Part shown: positions 1 through 10,994 of the stretch, piece after piece | Layout of the letters: each line of letters starts with the position of its first letter | Position numbering within the stretch: position 1 is the first letter of the stretch | Source of the DNA: Neurospora tetrasperma FGSC 2508 | Taxonomy: Eukaryota; Ascomycota; Sordariomycetes; Sordariales; Sordariaceae | NCBI RefSeq assembly: GCF_000213175.1 | Contig: NW_009799104.1 | Location: forward strand, 2,235,724-2,299,723 | DNA length: 64,000 nucleotides | Direction of reading: 5' to 3' | Translations under genes and position numbers: made by a program | The notes under the pieces: model-generated | Database searches by the model: none | What the model was told of the DNA's origin: nothing | The model's input: only the letters and a program-made list of their open reading frames with translations

Positions 1-577
1 AGCAGATCTTGGTGCGCGGCGATGGCTTTTTCCTGAATGGGAAGAGTGGATGCTTAGTATATGTCGGTTGGTGGGAGTGTATGGACAGCTAAGTGAACTT
101 GAAGTGACCAACCTTATCGCCAACTCGGGCCCAGAACTCGGCCCTCTTCCCCTTGGCAGCCTGGATCTCTGTGTCTCCCGCCTTCTCGACAGCCTCATCC
201 TCCTCTTTTTGAAACTCCTCGAGCTCCTTCTCGTTCTCGGCCTGCAGCTGCTGGTACAGGTTCTCATCCCACGGTAGGCTTAAGCTTGTGGTGGGCTTGT
301 GGGTCGCGATCATGCCGGCGGCGATGCTGCTCTTCCTACCCAACCTTCCGGCAGCGGCAGTGTTGGAGCCGCCTTCCCCAACAGAGTTAAGGACACCCTC
401 GGTAGGGTGCGCGAGGTATCGGTAAAAGGGCGCCATCTTGTGCTCGGTGATGGCATCTTGAAGGTTCTTGACGGCCGCTTGTTGGGCAGGGCGGGCGGCG
501 TAGGGGTTTGTGAGGGTGAAGACATGCTGGGCGAGGGGCAGCAGAGGCCATTTCGCGTATTGAGGATCGGAGCCCAT
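1..577 (-). CDS. rpn7: 26S proteasome regulatory subunit Rpn7 (PSMD6), 5' part
   Basis: Non-ATPase lid subunit of the 19S regulatory particle; the lid helps recognise and deubiquitinate proteasome substrates. Exon 1 is 577-113 and starts MGSDPQYAKWPLLPLAQ. It ends in ...EFWARVGDK at a GTTGGT donor (112). An intron of about 80 nt follows, with acceptor CCATTCAG, and exon 2 (32-1) continues EKAIAAHQDL before the window ends. The joined piece GDTEIQAAKGKRAEF..GDKEKA matches the family pattern GESEIRDAMMAKAEY..GDKEGA of PSMD6. Only about 165 residues of a protein usually near 400-450 are present, so the PCI domain lies outside. Residues about 60-100 form a Ser/Ala/Gly-rich insert (EGGSNTAAAGRLGRKSS) that I do not expect in animal homologues. 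The gene is head to head with abd1. Confidence 0.85.
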
Positions 578-1368
578 TTTGTAGTTGTGATGGGTACTAG
601 CTTATGAGCCAAGGAGGGAGATGGGAGATGCAAATGGAAGACGGCCGGTGCTGGTCAGTGTCCGTCGTCTGGTAGAAGCACCCCGCTGGAAATCGGCAAG
701 CAGCTGATGGAGGTGGATGCCGGCTTAAGATGGGAAGTTTCGCGGTGTTGAAAGCTCTTGGAAATTGGATCGCAATTTGTGACTTGGCCTGGCGCTGTGA
801 TTCTACCAAAGATGCCGGGTCGAGGTGAGGCTGGGTGGTGGTGATGTCTGTGGTTTGTGGTGCTCCTTGAATGGTTCGGAAGGTTGATAGCAGAGTAGCT
901 GACCTCACTGGAGAGTGAAGTGACCAAGGCCCCCAGAGCTCGCGCGTCAGCACTGAAAAGTGGAGACAGAGCTTGGATGGAAGGCGGGCCAGGCCTGCGA
1001 GTGGAGCCGCTGGAACAGTGCCCGGGCAGGCACACTTCATCGGCTCAAACACCGACCGACCCATGCTTGCATCCTCAAAACACTTGCATCCCGACTTCCT
1101 TTTCCAATTGCTTTCTCTCCTCAACAACAACAACAACAATAAGAGTTCTCAACCTCGACACACCGAATTTCGAGTCTCAGAATCCACTTTTAGGATTTGC
1201 CTGTGTCTGTGCTCGCATCAATCGATATCAACAGTCCAAATCACAACTCACACCACTCACCGTCGCATCAGTTATTCTGCTGTTACACGAACCCTGGACG
1301 CTTGCCAGAGTTGTTCTTGCCGATGATCAAGTCTCCTTGCGAGACCACACCAATAGTTTTTCCCAACA
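578..1368. promoter_or_regulatory. Shared upstream region of rpn7 and abd1
   Basis: A 791-nt gap between two divergent start codons, so it must hold both promoters and 5' leaders. A CAA repeat at about 1122-1140 probably lies in the abd1 leader, which becomes C/A-rich toward the start codon at 1369. Open frames here have no recognisable protein character. I see no clear TATA box. Confidence 0.5.
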
Positions 1369-3030
1369 ATGTCAGGATACGATGGTTACACCAGTTATAG
1401 GTCCACTCGCAAGAGGCAACGCTCAGAATCGCCCTACGACGACGACCGCAATGGCCGCAACGAAGACCGTCGATACAAGTCTGCAAGGCATGACGAAGAT
1501 GAGGACGACAACGATGTCCTCCCACAGCCGTTTGATGCCCGCAAGTTAGCTCCGGCCAAGAGAACACAAACTCCCACTACCAGCGGCGAGCCTAGAAAGC
1601 AGAAGCGGCCTGGCCAACGTGCCCGCATCACGGAAGCCGAGCGCGAACAGATTCGTCAACGTCAGATGGAGCGCGAGCGCCAGGCTCAGCGGGAGGCAGA
1701 AGCGGCCGCCGAAGCCGAGCGCCGCAACACGGTTAATGACGTCGTACGCGCCCATTACAATGCTGTGCCCGAGCGTGGCCGTGACTGGCGCAAGACGGAC
1801 AGTCGCATCAAAGGTCTCCGCTCCTTCAACAACTGGGTCAAGAGCTGTATCATCCAAAAGTTTTCTCCTGACGAAGACCACTCGCCTGGCGCTCGTGAGC
1901 GGGGAATCAGTTCGAACAATCAGCTGTTGGTGCTCGACATTGGATGCGGCAAGGGCGGTGATTTGGGCAAATGGCAGCAGGCGCCACAGCCCGTGGAGCT
2001 CTATGTTGGGCTGGACCCAGCAGATGTCTCTATCGACCAGGCGCGCGATCGGTATCGTAGTATGGTGGCTCGTGGCGGTCATGGCGGCAGGGGTGGACGG
2101 GGTGGCTATAATAGGAGACAGCCGCCACTCTTTGATGCGCGATTCCACGTCAAGGACTGCTATGGCGAGTCGATTGAGGACATTGACATTATCCGGCAGG
2201 TCGGATTCGCGTCGTCCAACATTGGTGGCCCCAGCCATCGGGGCTTCGATGTGGTCAGCATGATGTTTTGCATGCACTACGCCTTTGAGACGGAGGCTAA
2301 GGCGCGGCAGATGCTGAAGAACGTGGCCGGTGCACTGAAGAAGGGTGGTCGGTTCATAGGATGTATCCCGAACTCGGACGTCATCAGCTCAAGAGTGGAG
2401 GAGTTCAACAAGCGATTGGCAGAGCAGCAGAAGGCTAAGGAGGATCAGGCCCAACCGAGTGTTGAAACCGACGGAAACACGCCCAAGGAATCAGTTCCCA
2501 ACGGAGATGAAAAGCTCTCATCAGACCAATCACAGAGGAAGCCTACTCCAGAAGAGGGCGAGGCCTCGGAACAAACCCCCAAACCTGACGAGGACAAGGA
2601 AGAAGGGGAGCTGGAGGAAGGCGAGCTTGAACCTACTTCCGAACCCAAACCACCCTCCGACCCAACCATCGCAGAATGGGGTAACGACATTTACCGCGTG
2701 CGGTTCAACGGCCCCACGCCTGCTGACGGAATCTTCCGCCCTCCGTTCGGGTGGAAGTACAATTTCTTCCTTCATGAGGCCGTCGAGGAGGTCCCCGAAT
2801 ACGTGGTTCCCTGGGAGGCCTTCCGTGCGCTTGCGGAGGATTATAACTTGGAGTTGCAGTACCACAAAACTTTCACGGACGTGTGGGAGACGGAGAAAGA
2901 TGACCGTGAACTGGGGCCCCTGAGCGAGAGGATGGGGGTCAGGGATAGGATGAGCGGAAAGTTGTTGGTAAGCCCAGAGGAGATGGAGGCGGCGAGCTTC
3001 TACGTTGCTTTCTGCTTCTACAAGGTTTGA
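1369..3030 (+). CDS. abd1: mRNA cap guanine-N7 methyltransferase (Abd1)
   Basis: Transfers a methyl group from S-adenosylmethionine to N7 of the GpppN cap of nascent mRNA in the nucleus. One uninterrupted exon encodes 553 residues. Residues 1-120 are basic, charged and probably disordered (many R, K, E and D). The methyltransferase fold follows: 'GLRSFNNWVKS' is the family entry helix, motif I VLDIGCGKGGDLGKW is at about 188-202, and VSMMFCMHYAFET at about 295-308 is the FCXHY-type signature of cap methyltransferases. An acidic low-complexity insert at about 345-430 (EEGELEEGELEP) splits the catalytic domain before the conserved end (YRVRFNG, FGWKYNFFLHEAVEEVPEYVVPWEAF). The start is the first ATG in frame, downstream of a C/A-rich leader. 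The insert and N-terminal tail explain why it is longer than yeast Abd1 (about 436 residues). Confidence 0.93.
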   Translation: MSGYDGYTSYRSTRKRQRSESPYDDDRNGRNEDRRYKSARHDEDEDDNDVLPQPFDARKLAPAKRTQTPTTSGEPRKQKRPGQRARITEAEREQIRQRQMERERQAQREAEAAAEAERRNTVNDVVRAHYNAVPERGRDWRKTDSRIKGLRSFNNWVKSCIIQKFSPDEDHSPGARERGISSNNQLLVLDIGCGKGGDLGKWQQAPQPVELYVGLDPADVSIDQARDRYRSMVARGGHGGRGGRGGYNRRQPPLFDARFHVKDCYGESIEDIDIIRQVGFASSNIGGPSHRGFDVVSMMFCMHYAFETEAKARQMLKNVAGALKKGGRFIGCIPNSDVISSRVEEFNKRLAEQQKAKEDQAQPSVETDGNTPKESVPNGDEKLSSDQSQRKPTPEEGEASEQTPKPDEDKEEGELEEGELEPTSEPKPPSDPTIAEWGNDIYRVRFNGPTPADGIFRPPFGWKYNFFLHEAVEEVPEYVVPWEAFRALAEDYNLELQYHKTFTDVWETEKDDRELGPLSERMGVRDRMSGKLLVSPEEMEAASFYVAFCFYKV

Positions 3031-3881
3031 GGCTGTTTTCAAGGTGGTTCTGCAAGGGAGTCTTGGACGCTTTCCACGGGGTATGATTTATTTTCCCCAA
3101 ACTCGATTACATTTACTGCGCCATGATGGGTTGGCAATGGACCTCGAATGATGTGTTTCCCTTCCTTGTGTCTGAAGAAAGATGTTATCTTATCAGAGGA
3201 AGGCGAAGTGTGACCTTGCTTTTGCTATTTTATTTTAATGTCTTGGGGCCTCCGCCGTGCGTCTCGTGTTGAAGAACGAGAAGACGGTTTAACTAAAAAT
3301 TACGGATGGGTTTGGACGGGCGGAGTGGTTCTCAACTACATGATAGACAATTACCAAGATGTCTCGTCACCTTGCTGCAAGCCATTATATAGCCAGTCCT
3401 GTACGTGATTAACCTTGATCACTAGGCCCGACCAAGGCGATCCTCGCTTACCAATAAACTACACTAAACGCGGACTGACACCACTACGGTGCCGCTACCC
3501 CGGGATATTTACGGAGTTGCACGGCGTTTGCCCCACTGCCCCACCAATTGTCAGCGCCCGGCGACGATGACAGTCTGGCGGATTCCATCTATCCCCACAT
3601 GCATTTGTTGACATGCCTTGGACTTGGACCTTTGATGATTAGGAGAAAGCTTGTGATTCGAAAACTGCGCCGCATTCACACGCCAACAGCTTTGTGTCAT
3701 CATCAGTCGGACGGGGGTTTCAGACAACAACGATCCGAAAACCCACCGATCATTCGCCAGACTATCTTGGGATATACTTATCGAGTCATCTCATCACCAG
3801 CCAACTCATCTTCTGGATTTCATCTCACAACCTCTCTTCCCCCGTAAACATTCATCCATCACCACCCAGACACCACCAAAC
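3031..3881. other. Intergenic, abd1 to riboflavin kinase
   Basis: 851 nt holding the abd1 3' end and the riboflavin kinase promoter and leader. The last 60 nt before 3882 are C/A-rich, like a fungal 5' leader. The small open frames at 3548-3918 have no family resemblance. No RNA gene or repeat is seen. Confidence 0.5.
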
Positions 3882-4175
3882 ATGTCCCTCCCGAACCCAG
3901 ACAACCGCCCGCTCCTAATTGGGCCTCCTACCGGGCCCGAGGTCCCCTTCCCCTTCCGCATGGAGGGCGAAGTCATTTCCGGCTTTGGCCGCGGCTCCAA
4001 AGAGCTCGGCATCCCGACCGCCAACCTGCCCGTCGACGACGAAAACACCTGGATCAAGAACATCGACTCGGGCATCTATTTCGGCTGGGCATCGCTCAAG
4101 TTGCCCGCTTCGCATCCCAACTCAGTCTTGTACCAGAAACCTCCTACTTCCGAGCCGGTGATGATGGAGCCTGTT

Positions 4176-4207
<32 letters not shown>

Positions 4208-4595
4208 AAATCAACAACAACAACAAAAGGGGGGAGTTGAATCAGCCCAACAAGAAAAGCTCGTCGACCAACAAACCGGCCAGTGGCAGATTTACCCCAT
4301 GGTCATGTCCATAGGCTACAACCCCTTCTACAAGAACACGGTGCGCTCGGCCGAGGTACATGTTTTGGGAGAGTTCGCGGCTGATTTTTACGGGGTGGGC
4401 ATGAGGCTTTTGATTACGGGCTTCATCCGTAACGAGAAGGATTACAGCGGGCTGGAGGCGTTGATTGCTGATATCCACTTTGATTGTGAGGTTGCCAGGC
4501 ACAGTTTGGCGAGGAAGGGATGGAGAGTGAGGGAATTGGGTGTGAAAGAAGGGGAGGAGGAGGGAGAGTTGGATGGGAGTTGGTTGGTCAGGTGA
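3882..4595 (+). CDS. fmn1: Riboflavin kinase with glutamine-rich insert
   Basis: Phosphorylates riboflavin with ATP to give FMN, the first step from vitamin B2 to flavin cofactors. Single exon, 237 residues. Family signatures are FRMEGEVISGFGRGSKELG followed by IPTANLP (residues about 25-50, ATP-binding motif with PTAN), GIYFGWASL (about 65-73), and MVMSIGYNPFYKN.TVRSAEVHVLGEF (about 140-165), where the Glu of AEVH is the catalytic base position. Residues about 99-116 are a glutamine tract from CAG/CAA codons (4176-4228). It is placed in the loop between the 'YFGWA' strand and the 'PMVMSIGYNP' strand. Homologues are commonly 150-220 residues, so the insert explains most of the extra length. 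No targeting signal is seen. FMN and its derivative FAD are the cofactors used by flavoproteins such as VIVID. Confidence 0.93.
4176..4228 (+). repeat. CAG/CAA glutamine-codon tract inside riboflavin kinase
   Basis: About nine CAG units followed by CAA units with one Asn interruption. All units are in frame, giving a Gln tract at residues about 99-116. Confidence 0.9.
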
Positions 4596-6720
4596 AGGGG
4601 GAGAGGTGAAAAGGGGAGAGAGAGAGAGAGGGAGGAGAAGAGATGAAGGGGAATTGGAAAGATTAGAATTTGTGCGGCGAGTGGGAATAACGGACGGGAT
4701 GGCAAGACTACCTAGTACCGATAGAATCTAGAGATGCAACGCTGCGCTGAAGCTTGAAGGATGCAAGAACTGCAAATTTATAAAATGCAGAAATAATTTT
4801 GGATTGGTAGGAGAAGATAAGATATGTACTGGGCAATGAAAAAGGATGCCGTTGGGGGTTGCGACGACCAAGGGCATCGCGTGTATGCCGTTCGATCTGT
4901 TAACCGATAAGACCTCGCCGGGTTCCTGTTTGTTTCTCCTATCTCCTGTGTCGTGCGCCTACACCTAGTGTGAAGGAGCGACCGGTATCTGGATGGGGTG
5001 GAAATTGTTTTTGCGGGACTGGTCTATGTGAAACCCAACTTCTTCCCCTCTTCATTATCTAAGTATGCCTTGTCTACCGCGAGCAATGGAATGTCTTTGC
5101 ACCTTCTCCACCTTCAGCGCAATCTTCTCCTCCTTTCTCTTCACTCTTTCTTATTGCATGGTATTAAAGGTCTAACGATGGTGCTTGTGCTTGTAGTTCA
5201 ACTTCACCATCGGGCAGCGATGGGCCAGCCAGAGGTACACAAGCGCCCCATCTAAATCCAGGTACGAAGAAAAAGCGGGCAGCGGGCTAACACAATGTAA
5301 AGAACATGTCTTATCCACCTCGATTTCTCAAGATCATAGACTAGCACCAAATGATTTATATACCAGGCAAGTTCGGTCAGATGGCGTTATGAAAGGCCAT
5401 TATATCCGCCCCATCGATGGGGATCTACATAGGGTATAGGGTGGTAGGTTTGTATATATTGGTATGCTTGTGACCAGGATGAGAAGGGGACACTCAGGCG
5501 TTGCTTAAAAGTGTAAACATGTGATATAATATGGAAGGTGTTTTTTTGAGATACCGACAACGACGCCTTGATCAAATGCTTTCTCAAAAGTTATATCTCC
5601 ATGTGTGAAGGATATTCGCCATCTGCAAATGTCTGCGAAATTCGGTGGGTCTCACCGACAACCCACTAGAACGCGATGAAGCCTACATGATATGTTTTAT
5701 CTGGTTGCTGCGTTTTCTTTCACAGAATTGAAGTCCCCATCAAATGCCATATCTTTATTCTCAAAGCGAACGTATCGACCGTGTAGTAAGTACAGCGGAA
5801 AACCGTCCCTCGGTGACTCCAGCGCCGTATTTGCACCAAATAGGCAGAAAGAAGAATGACGGAGATAAAAAGGATTTTGCGAATATAGTTCAACATGTTC
5901 AGTTATATGCTGGACATTAGTGTTGCTTTTGCAACAGATAGGAATAGCACGAATGGAAAAGAGCGACAAAGGAGAACAGATGCACCCCTCAGAGCCTTTG
6001 CCCGCCCGTACAGGTCAATAGCCCCAGGACAATATTTGTCCGCGACATCACAGCCCCTACCTTACTCGTATCTCCGTTACGTTCGTGGAAAGCTTTGGCC
6101 TGTTTCCATTGTTCTTTGAGCGCCTCGATGTTTCGATCGAGTTCATGTGGGGTCTGCCTCTGATTCTGATTTGCGTCTCCGATGAGTTTGAGGTGACATC
6201 GGTACTTGCTTCTGTCGTTGATGTGATGGCTGATGGGGTTCCCGACTACATTAATGTCTGGCCCTCATCGTGGCCTTTCTTCGTAATTGAACAGCGCCCA
6301 GCTCGTGGGTTGAAACGTCGACGTGGTACCTAATGGAATCGGGCAACTTATTGGAGTCGAATCTAGTGACATTTGAGATGCAGATGGTGTCATTTTCTGT
6401 CTGTCCCTCTTGTTAGCTTGGAATTAGTTTAGTGAGCGCGATTATTGTTTTTCTGCTTGACTCATCTGAGCCACCTGTGTGTGGCAGCGTCTATGCCGAT
6501 GTACTGCTTCGGTATAAGACCCTCATCGATGGCAGAATAAGAGCACTTTGTTGAAGACAGTTCAAGGCGGACAAATCTGTAAAGAGCGTTAGAAAACGGG
6601 AAAGTGCCAATTTCGAAAGGAGCCCTCCTTTGCAAGTCCTTCCACGAAGGGCCGCCATAATATTGCATGTGTAGCATCCCATGTCGGCCGCGAAACTACA
6701 AGCACCCTCGCATTCAGGGT

Positions 6721-6750
6721 TTATTTTTTTTTTAAAAAAAAAAAAAAAAA
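6721..6750. repeat. Oligo-T then oligo-A tract
   Basis: A run of T followed directly by a run of about 17 A, which would form a self-pairing sequence. It is a simple homopolymer junction with no target-site duplication that I can see. Confidence 0.8.
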
Positions 6751-7048
6751 TCTTCTGTGGTCATTGTAACGGCAACCATGCGACATGCGCCGCACAATAA
6801 GATGTAGCAGATGCAATTTGCTCACTCTTGGGTTGTCGACAGCAAGCTTGGTTTCACCGAGAAATCGGCGTCTTCGCCTTCTCTGCCGTGATGTTAACTC
6901 GGAATGTTGCACCGTAGTCGTTAGCGAGTCTGGATGTGAGTGGTAATTAAGTGTTCGGAGAGCCTTATTGAAGACTTGTGTTGTTATGGTGCCATCAAAA
7001 ACAAATGATCTGCATCAAGTTGTTAGTCAGCTTGTCTCATCTGCTCGT

Positions 7049-7078
7049 TCTTCTCTCTCTCTCTCTCACTCTCTCTCA
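7049..7078. repeat. CT dinucleotide microsatellite
   Basis: CT repeat interrupted once by CA, in the gene-poor stretch. Confidence 0.85.
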
Positions 7079-9509
7079 AAGCCAGGCGAGTAGGTGGTCC
7101 TGCTAACTTCAGTCTCTCGGTCACTTCCTCATGGCAAGCCATACCTTACCGAGTCTTGACACTACCTCAGGCAAAGTCCTACCTCTACAGGTAGAGTTGG
7201 ACCTCGGCACAGCCTGGGTGAAATGGTGGTTGGTTCGACCTTCAAACCCGCTATTCTAGGTAAGTTGCGTGGGATTTAGGATACACACAATTCGCCGTCT
7301 CTATCAATCTCACAGTCAGTCAGACAGGCCAACCACGGAAAGACTTCAATAATCGCCTCCAATGTTTATATGCTTACTGGGGTAACTGCACCAGTCCATC
7401 GGTCTAAGTTCTAAACCCTTTTAAGCTCTGTTCCTGACACAGGTTCCTGTTGCTGCCTTGCACATTTCTTAGTCTAGACCACGCACACCAAATGGAGTCC
7501 CTGTGTGACCACTGAACCACGGGCTTCCAACATCCAAACCACAAAACAAATAGAAGCAGAAAACAGACAAACGTAGGAGTGATAAGAAAGAGATCATCGA
7601 TAACGGGTTATGTGTGTACTTGAGCATGTGGGACGTGGGGGAGGAAGCAAGCAAGATAGCGTTCAGGCTGAATACTAGGCAGACACAGCAGCCGCATGGA
7701 CAAGAATTGGTTGGCGGCACTCAGTGATGTTGGGGAGAACGGGATGAGAGGGGGAGAACACTCGTCGAGACCGTGGACGAAAGGAAGGAAGAGGAGATGA
7801 GGCTCGGGGTTGCGTGGAGGATGAGGAGGGCGGAGTGCTCGATGGCTGCCGATCCGAGAACATTGGGATGGGGAAATGATGCAAAATTCTGCAGTGATTT
7901 CACGTGTGGAAATTGATGCATGAGGGAAAGCGGGAAGCGGGAAGGTGCCATCAAGGAGGCTCGGTGAGGCTGTGTCGTCAGGATGTAATTTGCTGGCATG
8001 CCAAGAAGCCTTGCCCAATCGTGGGGAAAGAGCCTTCACCGGCGACACTTTCCCCTCATTCCTTAAGTTGCCATTGATGTGTGATAATTGTGTGTGAGTG
8101 GCACCTACCCGTTTACATGAGGAAGAACTACCTACATATACCTCTAGTTCTCGTCTGCCTGCTTCTTGCCTAAGTAATAGCGTGGGACTGACATGGGGCA
8201 GTTGCTGGTCGGATGGCATCGTGGAAAGTCTGTACTAAGTCTTGCATGCCTTGTGGAAGAGAGTGTCACTCTCGACCAGCAACATTTGATATCTTCGGAT
8301 GAAACCTTCCTCGTTTATCAACAGTCTCGTTTCGTTGCATTTTACCATGCCGCATTCGCGACAATGTTAGAGTCTAGCGAAACGGTTGAACTGAAACACA
8401 TGTATCAAAGACAGAAGGCGCGGCTGTTGCATGCCATGCTCACCAGGCTCTCACGATATACGTCGTACGTAGGACTATCCTGCCTTCGCCGCGCAGAGTA
8501 TTACTCGAAGCCTCAATTCATCACTTGGTAGATTTCTTCCCTCCTGCATAACTGGCTCATCGCCTTAATTGTGCATACAGGCATTTATCGTTGCTTTCAT
8601 TTGTCCGTCGTCTTACATTGCCTGCCTGCCCACCCTGCCTTCTCGTCCGCGTTTTGGTACTTGCCGAGGCGGAGAAGGCTGCCTAGCTGTCTGCCTAACT
8701 GTACTCACCCACCTCACCCAGTCGTGACCAGGCACACGGCCGATTTGGAACCACTCCCGGTTACCGATGGTGCGTATCGCGGTATGCAGCGTGTCCCACC
8801 GATTTTCGTGGCCCGTCAATGGTTGATACTCTTTTGTTGAGGTTGTCTCTTGCCCAGTATGGTTGGTTTTCGGTCAACTTTTGAACACCAGAGGCACGGT
8901 ACGTGCTCATGAGTGTCCATCAAGCTTTCCCAAATATTTCTCCCCGCAATTCAGGTATGGCAAGCAGTTGATAGGGCTGGATGTCTCTTCCATTGATAGC
9001 CTTGTGCGCTCATCACCGCCCCCTCTCCCCAAGTGGTCGGTCAGTCGCAAGACAACCCCGAGTGGAAGCAATGGCTTCATAGCCGTCTGCATGCCGGGCA
9101 CCATATGCTGTAAAAACAGTTACGGCTGTAAGGTATCCGATCGATAATCTGACATCCTCTTCTGATCATAGGGAGAATGTGACTTGGCATCATGACACCG
9201 ATATACAAACTCGTGTCTTGGGTTTGGTCCTATATAGATCCAAGACAATGACCGCCCTTCATGATGTTTGCTGTCCCAAGCCATTCTATTTCCATCTCCT
9301 TAACTTCCCAGGCATTGCTTTGCATTGTGACCTGAATTTCGAACATACCACTTACCTCTTAACCCATCATCGTGGTAGCAAATCCTGCAACCACCATCTT
9401 GATATTCTGGCTTTCCTCAACCGCATGGCAGACCTAGACACCCGTCAGCTACCATCCAGCAATTTCAGCGGCAACAACCTTGTTGTTGTTGAAGAAGAGC
9501 ATAGACAAG

Positions 9510-10477
9510 ATGACGAAGCAATGGGAAGACCACAGACATATCATCATCCGGGAATACAAGGACAACAACAAGCCTCTTCATGAGGTAAAGAAGTTCATGG
9601 AGGAACGGTATCGGTTTAGAGCTTCGTAAGTATTTCTTCCTGCGTCCAAGATGTGTATCGTGTCTCGCGTTGCATTTCGATGGTGGTCGCCGGCGTTTGC
9701 TCGTTGGGGATGTTCGGATCTTGTTTGTCGTTTCTCGTCGTTGCTTTAACTATAGTCGTTGTCTGTCTCTAACGCGTAACCGTGCGATAGAATTCGGGCA
9801 TACAGGTCGCGCTTCGATCGATGGAGGGTTCGCAAGTATACGAGTCGCAAGCGAAGAGATTCCTTCGCAGCCAAATCCGATAAATCTGTGTTATCCGAGT
9901 CATCAGATGATGGTACCGGCTCGCCACCCCCATCATCAAGTCCCATCCATAGACGAGGGAGCAGCAGCCGACAAGAACACCCGTCGATCCATTACATCGG
10001 TTCGGGCATGTACGAATCGACGACTCCAACGGAAGTTTCTTTGAGGTAAGTTCTCTGTTTTTCGCATGTCATCGGCAAGACGGCAAGACAAGGCAAGAGA
10101 GGGCATCAAGGGTGTGTCGTAATTTGTCAGAATCATGTTTTGTGCGAGAAAAGAATGTCTTCATGCTGACTATCTCTTTTCCCCGCTACACTAGCCCCTC
10201 GGGCCATCCGAACTTTGAACCACTCCGGCAATTGTATCCTACAGACCCCCTCGCGGGACTGCTGCCTGGTTCGGGCCTGCATTCGAGCCAGAGAGGACTT
10301 GTGAACAAATTTCGGTACCCGCCTGACCATCAAGGGCATTATGACACCGGCATTTACCGGCAAGCTCACGACCCAGTGTTCCATACCAAGTTTACCGAGG
10401 GTTGTTCTCAACTGCTTCTCCATCATTGCTTCACCGACAGGGTACTAGCAACCCGCTTTCCGCGGCCCATACAGTAA
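9510..10477 (+). CDS. Small Clr5-domain protein
   Basis: Hand-spliced gene of three exons: 9510-9625, 9791-10045 and 10195-10477, giving 217 residues. Introns of 165 and 149 nt have donors GTAAGT and GTAAGT, acceptors GATAG and ACTAG, and a branch-like CTAAC before the first acceptor. Exon 1 reads MTKQWEDHRHIIIREYKD, then PLHEVKKFMEERYRFRAS. Across the splice it continues IRAYRSRFDRWRVRKYTSRK. This is a full Clr5 domain at residues about 1-58: a Trp near the start, a long helix, the 'F.AS...Y..rF..W...Ky' core and a basic tail. Clr5 domains occur in many fungal proteins of largely unknown role and were named for a fission-yeast heterochromatin factor, so nuclear or DNA-linked action is an inference. 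The remaining 160 residues are Ser-, His- and Pro-rich and not recognised. An upstream exon is possible, but the frame closes at 9435. Confidence 0.7.
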
Positions 10478-10994
10478 CTTAGCGGACATTATGGCCCGTC
10501 AACCGTTATCGAACCCTGCATGAGTTGAAACGGACATAACCCACTGGAGAAGTGGTGTTCACTGTTTAGCCTTCAACAGTCGAGAGGCCGGCCAACCCAT
10601 TTTTTGCTAGCAGAAAGCATGTCCAGCTTTACTTGGTGTAACCTGGTACTCCAATTTCGCAGTAGGTTTTTTTTTTTTTTTTTTTTCTCCTCCGGTACAG
10701 CGGGCATTGTATCCTTAGAAGCACGATAGGGGTACTGTGGACGTACACATACACATGGAGTTTCGAGGGTTTATCTCTTCAAGCAACCACCCTACACTAA
10801 ACGGTTACCCGAGACTGGTTTCAATATGATCAACATAGAATGCAAGGCATGGCAACGTCTCTACTGAGGTGACAACAAACAGTGCGCGGTAACTGCCGAA
10901 GGAGTGGTTCGCCTGCTGGGGTTTGATCAGGGGTGGAATAGACTCCGCTATGTAGCGGCCGCCCTCATTAGCTCGATGCAAAAGACAACCTTTC
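10478..10994. other. Intergenic between convergent Clr5 and nse2 genes
   Basis: 517 nt between two gene ends. It contains a run of 20 T at 10667-10686 and otherwise nothing I can name. Confidence 0.5.

Larger units (their letters stand above)
4596..9509. other. Gene-poor 4.9 kb stretch
   Basis: I find no supportable protein gene here. The longest open frames (7608-8219 minus, 203 codons; 8193-8531 plus, 112 codons) lack any family resemblance and look like chance. Local features are a purine-rich tail after riboflavin kinase (4595-4640), an adjoining T/A homopolymer (6721-6750), a CT microsatellite (7049-7078), and moderately AT-rich sequence at 5300-6700. Long non-coding transcripts cannot be excluded. 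Confidence 0.4.

Noticed and set aside
7608-8219. 203-codon minus-strand frame in the gene-poor region
   Set aside because: Composition resembles random translation (many Pro, Ser, His and Leu). No domain, and no splice signals leading to neighbours.
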